Shown: positions 7,195-11,634 of the stretch, one piece after another
Layout: every line of letters begins with the position of its first letter
Position numbering within the stretch: the stretch's first letter is position 1
Source of the DNA: Firmicutes bacterium CAG:95
Lineage (GTDB): Bacteria; Bacillota; Clostridia; Lachnospirales; Lachnospiraceae
DNA length: 11,634 nucleotides
Assembly: GCA_000438155.1 (NCBI GenBank)
Contig: FR902955.1
Coordinates: forward strand, 14,632-26,265
Direction: 5' to 3'
Made by a program: the position numbers and the translations under genes
Notes under the pieces: model-generated
Seen by the model: only the letters and a program-made list of their open reading frames with translations
Databases searched by the model: none
What the model was told of the DNA's origin: nothing

Positions 7195-7213
7195 ACTTCA
7201 AGGAAAGGATTTT

Positions 7214-8575
7214 ATGGCAAAAGGAAAATCAACCATCTTTTTCTGCCAGAACTGTGGTTATGAATCGTCCAAATGGATGGGACAGTGCCCGGGATGCCGG
7301 GAATGGAACACTATGGTGGAGGAAACGGTAGTTACAGCAGGAAAAGGGAAAAGTACAAAGACTGCACATGAAAAGGCTGTTCCTGCTTCTTTTTCAGAAA
7401 TTTCCCTGGAAAAGGAAGAACGGATGCAGACCCATATTGAAGAGTTGAACCGGGTTTTAGGAGGAGGACTTGTACCGGGTTCCCTTACTCTGGTCGGAGG
7501 AGATCCGGGGATTGGTAAGTCCACGCTGCTTTTACAGGTCTGCCGTGAAATGTCTGCAGACGGGCATAAGGTGCTGTATATCTCAGGAGAAGAGTCATTA
7601 AAGCAGATCAAGCTCCGTGCAAACCGGATCGGAGAATTCAGTGATAATATGCGGCTTTTATGTGAAACGAATCTGGAGATTATCGAAGAAACCTTAGAAC
7701 GGGAGAAACCGGAAATTGTGGTCGTGGATTCGATCCAGACGATGTATCAGGAAAGCGTATCGGCAGCACCCGGAAGTGTTTCACAGGTAAGAGAAGCAAC
7801 AGGAGTATTCCTGCGTCTTGCGAAGGGCTTCAATATTTCCATCCTGATTGTCGGTCATGTGACCAAGGAAGGAACGGTGGCAGGTCCGAGAGTGCTGGAG
7901 CATATGGTGGATACGGTGCTTTATTTTGAGGGGGACCGGCATGCGTCTTACCGGATTCTGCGCGGGGTGAAGAATCGTTTTGGCTCCACGAATGAAATTG
8001 GGGTATTTGAAATGGAAGCGGATGGACTGCACGAGGTAAAGAATCCTTCGGAATTCATGCTGAACGGTAAACCGGAGGAGGCAAGCGGATCCATCGTGGT
8101 CTGTTCAATGGAGGGAACGCGTCCGATCTTAATTGAAATTCAGGCACTCATATGTCACAGCAATTTCGGAATTCCAAGGAGGCAGGCAATCGGAACTGAT
8201 TTTAACCGCGTAAATCTTTTGATGGCGGTATTGGAAAAGCGTCTGGGATTACAGATGGGGAACTGTGATGCGTATGTCAATATTGCAGGAGGAATCCGTA
8301 TCTCGGAGCCTGCGATTGACTTGGGGATTGCACTTGCCATCATTTCCAGCTTTAAAAATAAGGTAATTGATGAAAAGACGATTGCCATGGGAGAGATCGG
8401 CTTGAGCGGAGAAGTGCGTGCCGTGAGCATGATTCCCGTGCGTGTACAGGAGGCAAAGAAGCTGGGCTTTACAACCTGCATCATTCCGGCCGTGTGTGTG
8501 GACAGTGTGAAGAATATCAGAGACATTACCATTCTGGGTGTAAAGAGTGTAGCAGATGCCATGCAGCTCATCTGA
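7214..8575 (+). CDS. radA: DNA repair protein RadA (Sms)
   Basis: RadA is a RecA-like ATPase and branch-migration helicase that helps process recombination intermediates in DNA repair. The 453-aa length is normal. Order: an N-terminal C4 zinc finger with Cys11, Cys14, Cys25 and Cys28; a RecA-like ATPase with Walker A GGDPGIGKST (95-104) and Walker B VVVDSIQT; the RadA-specific KNRFG motif (253-257); and a C-terminal Lon-protease-like domain without protease function (roughly 285-453, including AGGIRISEPAIDLGIALAI). AAGGAAAGG lies just upstream of the ATG. In Bacillus radA follows clpC directly; here a small gene, a mobile element and a terminator hairpin intervene. Transcription must read through that hairpin or come from a promoter upstream of it. 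Confidence 0.98.
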   Translation: MAKGKSTIFFCQNCGYESSKWMGQCPGCREWNTMVEETVVTAGKGKSTKTAHEKAVPASFSEISLEKEERMQTHIEELNRVLGGGLVPGSLTLVGGDPGIGKSTLLLQVCREMSADGHKVLYISGEESLKQIKLRANRIGEFSDNMRLLCETNLEIIEETLEREKPEIVVVDSIQTMYQESVSAAPGSVSQVREATGVFLRLAKGFNISILIVGHVTKEGTVAGPRVLEHMVDTVLYFEGDRHASYRILRGVKNRFGSTNEIGVFEMEADGLHEVKNPSEFMLNGKPEEASGSIVVCSMEGTRPILIEIQALICHSNFGIPRRQAIGTDFNRVNLLMAVLEKRLGLQMGNCDAYVNIAGGIRISEPAIDLGIALAIISSFKNKVIDEKTIAMGEIGLSGEVRAVSMIPVRVQEAKKLGFTTCIIPAVCVDSVKNIRDITILGVKSVADAMQLI

Positions 8576-8584
8576 GGTTGGGGA

Positions 8585-8613
8585 TAGGCAAAATTTTACA
8601 AATGTGTTACAAT
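8585..8613 (+). promoter_or_regulatory. Candidate promoter of the LCP gene
   Basis: An extended -10 element, TG at 8605-8606 then TACAAT at 8608-8613, has a weak -35 TAGGCA at 8585-8590 with 17-nt spacing. It lies in the 73-nt gap after radA, 35 nt before the next start codon. A second TTTACA at 8595-8600 has only poorly spaced partners. Suggestive only. Confidence 0.4.
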
Positions 8614-8648
8614 GTAATAATGTGAATGATGTTACGAAGGAGTAACTT

Positions 8649-9752
8649 ATGGATAAGAAGAAATGGATTCGGCATCTGCCGCTTTATATTCTGGAGCTGG
8701 TTGTGCTTGCAGCGGCCATTGGGGCATTATATTTTGTTACGCATGCAACGAAGGCTCAGAAGCAGCAGATCAAAGAAGGAGACATTGCTGTGAATGAAGA
8801 AATCAGGCAGCAGTTTCAGAATGATACAGAGGAAGATCAGGATCCACAAAAGTCTAATTTATCCGGAATATATCAGATAGCCCTGTTCGGCGTGGACGCA
8901 AGGGATGGAAGCCTTGGAAAAGGCAACCGCAGTGATACGATCATGATCTGTTCCATTGATGCAGATACCCATGAGGTAAAGCTGATTTCCATTTATCGTG
9001 ATACGTATCTGAATCTGGGAAATGACAGCTATAATAAATGTAATGCAGCCTATGCCAAGGGAGGACCGGCACAGGCAATCAGCATGATTAATATGAATAC
9101 GGATCTGTATATTACGGATTATGTGACGGTTGGCTTTGAGGGACTGATTAAGGCCGTGGACGCGCTGGGCGGCGTTGAACTGGAAGTTACCGAAAAGGAA
9201 ATACCACATCTAAACAATTATCAGATCTGTATGGTCGGAACAAGCGAGGATGGTGTGAATTTTACAGCACAGGAGGATTCATATATACCGGTTACCGAAC
9301 CGGGAGTCCAGACATTAAATGGTCTGCAGGCAACAGCATACTGCCGGATTCGTTATATCGGGGATGACTTCCAGAGAGCACAGAGACAGCGTGATCTGAT
9401 TACGGCCATGATGGAAAAGTGTAAGACAGCATCCTTTAACGAGCTTCGTCTTGCTGCCGAAGCGGTGCTTCCCTATATCAGCACCTCACTTGACATTAAT
9501 GATATTCTTACCATGCTCAGCGTAGTAGGAGATTATCAGGTGACCGTCAGCGATGGCTTCCCGTTTGCGGGAATGCGTAACGGTGGAACCAAGGGTGGTG
9601 TCGGAGCATTCGTGGTACCGGTTGACCTTAAAACGAACGTGGTGAAGCTTCATGAACTGCTTTATGATCAGCAGGATTACGAGCCCTCGGAAGAGGTAAA
9701 AGCATACAGTAAAATCATTAAAGAAGATACCGATGCATATTTGAAATATTAA
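8649..9752 (+). CDS. LytR-CpsA-Psr (LCP) family cell-wall polymer ligase
   Basis: LCP proteins transfer lipid-linked anionic polymers such as teichoic acid or capsule onto peptidoglycan at the outer membrane face. The 367-aa product has a short basic N-terminus, a membrane span at about 10-30 and an external LCP domain from about 77 onward. Family motifs are visible: LFGVDAR (79-85), RSDT (94-97), SIYRDT (114-119, the Arg/Asp pair that contacts pyrophosphate and metal), NKCNAAYAKGG, DALGGV and RIRYIGDDFQRAQRQRD (from 233). The C-terminal 60 residues lack the LytR_C domain of longer members. AAGGAG at 8637-8642 supports the ATG. The stop is only 2 nt from the -35 box of the following tRNA promoter. 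Family certain; which polymer it attaches is unknown. Confidence 0.95.
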   Translation: MDKKKWIRHLPLYILELVVLAAAIGALYFVTHATKAQKQQIKEGDIAVNEEIRQQFQNDTEEDQDPQKSNLSGIYQIALFGVDARDGSLGKGNRSDTIMICSIDADTHEVKLISIYRDTYLNLGNDSYNKCNAAYAKGGPAQAISMINMNTDLYITDYVTVGFEGLIKAVDALGGVELEVTEKEIPHLNNYQICMVGTSEDGVNFTAQEDSYIPVTEPGVQTLNGLQATAYCRIRYIGDDFQRAQRQRDLITAMMEKCKTASFNELRLAAEAVLPYISTSLDINDILTMLSVVGDYQVTVSDGFPFAGMRNGGTKGGVGAFVVPVDLKTNVVKLHELLYDQQDYEPSEEVKAYSKIIKEDTDAYLKY

Positions 9753-9754
9753 TC

Positions 9755-9784
9755 TTGACAAGGAAACCTTCTATAAGTTATAAT
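9755..9784 (+). promoter_or_regulatory. Near-perfect sigma-A promoter of tRNA-Trp
   Basis: TTGACA at 9755-9760 and TATAAT at 9779-9784 are both exact consensus, spaced 18 nt (TTATAA one base earlier would give 17). It begins 3 nt after the LCP stop codon. Transcription should start near 9791, where a small hairpin (CGGTG 9791-9795 with CACCG 9803-9807) forms the 5' leader of the pre-tRNA. Confidence 0.9.
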
Positions 9785-9814
9785 AGCATTCGGTGGTTGA
9801 AACACCGGATAAAT

Positions 9815-9885
9815 AGGGGCATAGTTCAAAGGTAGAACAGCGGTCTCCAAAACCGTCGATGTGGGTTCGATTCCTACTGCCCCTG
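9815..9885 (+). tRNA. tRNA-Trp (anticodon CCA)
   Basis: The cloverleaf is complete. Acceptor AGGGGCA (9815-9821) pairs with TGCCCCT (9878-9884), with discriminator G9885. The D stem is GTTC/GAAC. The anticodon stem GCGGT/ACCGT holds loop CTCCAAA with anticodon CCA at 9847-9849. The T stem GTGGG/CCTAC holds loop TTCGATT. No CCA end is encoded: CTTTA follows the discriminator. The gene stands alone, with its own promoter and terminator, and borders the accessory stretch that follows. Confidence 0.96.
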
Positions 9886-9889
9886 CTTT

Positions 9890-9916
9890 AAAACCTTGGT
9901 ATTTACCAGGGTTTTT
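9890..9916 (+). terminator. Terminator of the tRNA-Trp unit
   Basis: AAACCTTGGTA at 9891-9901 pairs with TACCAGGGTTT at 9904-9914 (one T-G wobble), followed by TT to 9916. It starts 5 nt after the tRNA. Confidence 0.85.
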
Positions 9917-10052
9917 CTATTTCATGTCAACTTTCGTGTTAACTTTTATTGATTTCCACGAAATGAGAATTCGTCATTTCCGTAATTTTTTCTGAATATC
10001 ATCCATACTTCCTCTGTATATTTTTTGACTACGCTTGTACTGTTTGCTTTGG
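9917..10052. repeat. Gene-free stretch with tandem direct repeats and a palindrome, possible integration scar
   Basis: I see no gene here on either strand. TGTCAACTTT at 9925-9934 is repeated as TGTTAACTTT at 9937-9946 (9 of 10 identical, 12-bp period). GAAATGA at 9960-9966 is inverted as TCATTTC at 9974-9980 around GAATTCG. On the minus strand a short open frame ends at about 9978 with ...YRGSMDDIQKKLRK and could be the decayed tail of a gene, but it is too short to identify. Phased direct repeats next to a tRNA recall arm-type sites of tyrosine integrases. No integrase gene and no second copy of the tRNA 3' end are present in this window. Confidence 0.4.
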
Positions 10053-10214
10053 ATGAGAACGAGTTATATACAATATACTGCCAAGACACATGTATTTGAT
10101 ACTAAGGGTAACGAGTTAACCGATCAGGAAACGGTTTATTACACCAAAGAGGGGCAGGATTACCGGAAAGAGGCGGACTGTATTGGGTGCGCCTGCAAAG
10201 AAAAAAGATTATAA
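10053..10214 (+). CDS. Short 53-codon ORF, probably a gene fragment
   Basis: The frame from ATG 10053 to TAA 10212-10214 reads MRTSYIQYTAKTHVFDTKGN and ends GCACKEKRL. It has protein-like composition (Tyr, Lys, Glu, paired Cys) and reasonable codon use, but no good ribosome binding site, and I recognise no family. It overlaps the open frame of the following PBECR2-like gene by 28 nt. It may be the remnant of a larger protein broken by the events that formed this stretch, or chance. Low confidence that it is expressed. Confidence 0.3.
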   Translation: MRTSYIQYTAKTHVFDTKGNELTDQETVYYTKEGQDYRKEADCIGCACKEKRL

Positions 10215-10648
10215 AAGTAACCCATTCTGCTGTAATGGATATATCAAAGGATAAAAGGAATATTGAAGTGTACAAAATAGGTAAAATCGATAGAGAAATA
10301 TATAAGTGTATAACTGAGGATATTAGAACGGATGAAGTCATAATAACCGACGAAAGAATAGAACACATTCGTGAACGTCGTGGAGATGAGTTTTATGCTA
10401 GATATAGCAGTCTGTTTGATGAAATTCTTCGAACTCCTGATTATATTTTTAGAGAGAAAAGAGAGCATACCGCATTAGTTTGTAAAAGAATTGTTGAGGA
10501 TGAGAAGTATGTTAATCTTGTACTAAGGATTGCAATAGAAACGGACAATCCGAAGTATAAAAATTCAATTATTACAGCTATAGGCGAAAGCGAAAAACGA
10601 TTTGCCCAACGCTTGAGAAATAATATAGTACTTTACAAAAATGAATGA
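10187..10648 (+). CDS. PBECR2-like (phage barnase/EndoU/colicin/RelE fold) putative nuclease-domain protein
   Basis: The reading frame from GTG 10187 gives 153 aa; an ATG at 10235 would give 137 aa beginning MDISKDKRN. Neither has a convincing ribosome binding site. The conserved core starts at residue 26 (IEVYKIGKIDREIYKCITEDI), then VIITDERIEHIRERR (51-65), a helical YSSLFDEILRTPDYIFRE (73-90), strands TALVCKRI and YVNLVLRIAIETD, and the end NSIITAIGESEKRFAQRLRN and NIVLYKNE. This order matches, from memory, the small PBECR2 nuclease-fold proteins common in Lachnospiraceae and found fused to phage head proteins. Catalysis is not proven; the DERxxHI segment is a plausible active-site strand and helix. 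The gene is more AT-rich than its neighbours and sits between the tRNA scar and a structured RNA, suggesting phage or mobile-element origin. No antitoxin protein is adjacent. Confidence 0.72.
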   Translation: MRLQRKKIIKVTHSAVMDISKDKRNIEVYKIGKIDREIYKCITEDIRTDEVIITDERIEHIRERRGDEFYARYSSLFDEILRTPDYIFREKREHTALVCKRIVEDEKYVNLVLRIAIETDNPKYKNSIITAIGESEKRFAQRLRNNIVLYKNE

Positions 10649-10665
10649 TGGTGTTACTATCAGCA

Positions 10666-10671
10666 TATAAT
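10666..10671 (+). promoter_or_regulatory. Candidate -10 box of the structured RNA
   Basis: TATAAT is an exact consensus -10, ending 13 nt before the closing helix of the RNA. It predicts a start near 10678, just ahead of the first paired base. No matching -35 is visible at 16-18 nt spacing and there is no TG extension, so an activator or a weak promoter would be needed. Confidence 0.3.
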
Positions 10672-10677
10672 AATAGT

Positions 10678-10843
10678 GCTTTACCCGGATAGTTGTATGA
10701 GGTGGTAGATTTCGTAGCGACCACACGCCGATGGTACGACAGGGGAAACCCGAGAGATGCAGGAGCGGCTACGCCTGCCATATAATTATCCGGTTTGGCA
10801 ATTAGAGTACTCTGATAACCACCTAATATTATGGTGGTTTTTT
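10678..10843 (+). ncRNA. Unassigned structured RNA with a kissing-hairpin architecture
   Basis: P1 is 15 contiguous base pairs, 10685-10699 with 10779-10793 (two G-U pairs). Inside it lie P2, GTGGT 10702-10706 with ACCAC 10720-10724 and a 13-nt loop; P3, GGG 10742-10744 with CCC 10749-10751 capped by a GAAA tetraloop; and P4, GCAGG 10759-10763 with CCTGC 10774-10778 and a 10-nt loop. The P2 loop contains CGTAGC (10713-10718), fully complementary to GCTACG (10768-10773) in the P4 loop, so the two hairpins can kiss. P4 abuts P1 and could stack on it. A terminator closes the unit at 10843. Ends are inferred from the -10 box and the terminator. I could not match it to any riboswitch, ribozyme or sRNA class I know. 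No downstream gene on this strand exists for it to control. Confidence 0.65.
10817..10843 (+). terminator. Terminator of the structured RNA
   Basis: AACCACC at 10817-10823 pairs with GGTGGTT at 10833-10839 around a 9-nt AT loop, followed by Ts to 10843. Its 5' arm with the next base (ACCACCT, 10818-10824) is also perfectly complementary to AGGTGGT at 10700-10706 in P2, so two folds are possible. Confidence 0.85.
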
Positions 10844-11043
10844 GTATTATATCATTGAAACAAAACATTATTTCATGGGCATTTCCAAGAGCTTTCCAGT
10901 TAATCAGAAAAGGTTGTTTCCTGATCTTCCAATAAGCAGAATATGCCATTATATGGCTGCCTGTTTATTCGAGGCAGTTTATGAACTTCCATTAAATCAG
11001 AGGTTTAATGTTAACCTCATCTGTTTATTATTTTCTTTCACAG
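10844..11043. other. AT-rich intergenic stretch with small hairpins, no gene seen
   Basis: I see no convincing gene here. Small inverted repeats are present: GCCAT 10945-10949 with ATGGC 10953-10957, CTGCC 10957-10961 with GGCAG 10973-10977, and GAGGTT 11000-11005 with AACCTC 11013-11018. Any of these could help end the minus-strand LacI-type transcript, but none has a proper U-run in that direction. Confidence 0.4.
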
Positions 11044-11634
11044 TTATTTAGTAGAAGCAGCAGCCTCCCCGGTCGATTCACGCACCACAAATTGGGGGCG
11101 TAACAGGGTCATGCTGCAGGTGACATGCATGAGTAGATTGCACAGAGTAGAATAACTGCACTTGCCAAGATCAAGGCGGTTCTGGCGGATCGTGGTAAGG
11201 GGCGGCGTGGTTTTGGCAGAATCGGGCAGATCATCAAAACCGATGACGCTGATATCTTCCGGGATCCGGTATCCTGCCTTGAGGCACTCATGAATCACCT
11301 CGTAGGCAATGGGATCGTTGCCACAGAGGATAGCAGTAGCACCCAGTTCAAGTAATGCGGGAAGGTCTCCTGCAACACCACTTCCGTAGAAGGAGGTATG
11401 TACGATCAGGCGGTCATCAATCGGAAGGCCATGTGCTTTCATACTTAAATAAAAGGCCCGTTCCCGGTGCTCGGCAATCATGGAATACAAAGAACCGTTT
11501 AAAAAGGCAATTCTTGTATGATGAAGTGCTTTAAGATGTTCAATTGCGGTGTCAATTCCTTCAAAGCTGTCGGCACCTACATAAGCAATATTCGGATTCT
11601 TGGGAATATAATTATCAAAAAGGACTGTAGGGAA
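11044..11634 (-). CDS. LacI-family transcriptional regulator, C-terminal ligand-binding part (5' end outside window)
   Basis: The minus-strand frame is open from the window edge to TAA at 11044-11046, giving 196 codons. The sequence is the periplasmic-binding-protein-like sensor domain of LacI/GalR repressors: VLFDNYIPKNPNIAYVGADSFEGIDTAI, then HHTRIAFLNG, then ATAILCGNDPIAYEVIHECLKAGYRIPEDISVIGFDDLPDSAKTTPPLTTI, the family hallmark, and a final PQFVVREST. The DNA-binding headpiece lies beyond the window. Such proteins usually control sugar-use genes; the inducer and target cannot be told from this part. The gene converges on the accessory stretch, and its higher GC content suggests return to resident genome. 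Confidence 0.95.
   Translation of the reverse strand, partial: FPTVLFDNYIPKNPNIAYVGADSFEGIDTAIEHLKALHHTRIAFLNGSLYSMIAEHRERAFYLSMKAHGLPIDDRLIVHTSFYGSGVAGDLPALLELGATAILCGNDPIAYEVIHECLKAGYRIPEDISVIGFDDLPDSAKTTPPLTTIRQNRLDLGKCSYSTLCNLLMHVTCSMTLLRPQFVVRESTGEAAASTK

Noticed and set aside
9925..9946. CRISPR-like repeat
   Set aside because: There are only two 10-bp copies with a 2-bp gap, no spacers and no cas genes. An integrase arm-site or chance repeat is more sensible.
10685..10843. Known riboswitch, T-box, hammerhead or retron RNA
   Set aside because: The defining sequences I know (for example CUGANGA with GAAA for hammerhead, the T-box sequence, SAM, TPP and cobalamin cores) are absent, no gene follows on the strand, and no reverse transcriptase is present.
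10578..10949. 123-codon minus-strand frame across the structured RNA
   Set aside because: It spans the end of the PBECR2-like gene, the RNA and its terminator. Composition is unlike a protein family, and the RNA pairings explain the sequence better.
10842..11051. 69-codon plus-strand frame after the RNA terminator
   Set aside because: It begins inside the terminator T-run, has no ribosome binding site and no recognisable protein features, and runs into the end of the minus-strand lacI-type gene.

Overview
This window looks like the chromosome of a gut-type Clostridia, most likely a member of the Lachnospiraceae. That assignment is inferred from protein flavour, strong AGGAGG-like ribosome binding sites, the clpC-radA synteny and a short beta-rich protein typical of that family; no marker gene settles the genus. 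Everything up to about position 9900 is ordinary core genome read on the + strand. The part after the tRNA is an AT-rich accessory stretch, ending in the edge of a minus-strand regulator gene.

Layout. 1-1736: the 3' end of purN and complete purD, two steps of de novo purine synthesis. 1765-3644: a zinc-ribbon/helix-turn-helix protein resembling the YvyF flagellar-operon family, then a secreted-then-anchored protein with two SH3 domains, one membrane span and a highly charged cytoplasmic tail. 3701-6525: a short YtrA-type GntR regulator almost touching clpC, in the position where many Firmicutes have ctsR-mcsA-mcsB. 6588-6998: a small protein of unknown function. 7000-7148: a 133-bp miniature inverted-repeat element flanked by a perfect 8-bp target duplication. 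7162-7194: a strong terminator-like hairpin. 7214-8575: radA. 8649-9752: an LCP-family cell-wall polymer ligase with its own candidate promoter.

9755-9916: a compact tRNA-Trp(CCA) unit with a near-perfect promoter and a terminator. It is followed by an apparent integration scar with tandem direct repeats and a palindrome, a 53-codon fragment, and a small PBECR2-like (phage barnase/EndoU/colicin/RelE fold) nuclease-type protein. After that comes a roughly 165-nt stretch that folds convincingly as a structured non-coding RNA: a 15-bp closing helix, two hairpins whose loops are complementary over 6 nt (a kissing pair), a GAAA-capped hairpin, and its own terminator. 11044-11634 (minus strand) is the C-terminal part of a LacI-type sugar-responsive repressor cut by the window end.

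How the parts work together. purN/purD form one pathway block. GntR-clpC-(small protein)-radA looks like a protein-quality-control and DNA-repair neighbourhood in which the usual CtsR/McsAB control has been replaced or lost. The SH3 protein and the LCP protein are envelope functions. The most novel-looking item is the kissing-hairpin RNA next to the PBECR2-like gene; I could not match it to any RNA class I know. The second is the miniature transposon between the small gene and its terminator.
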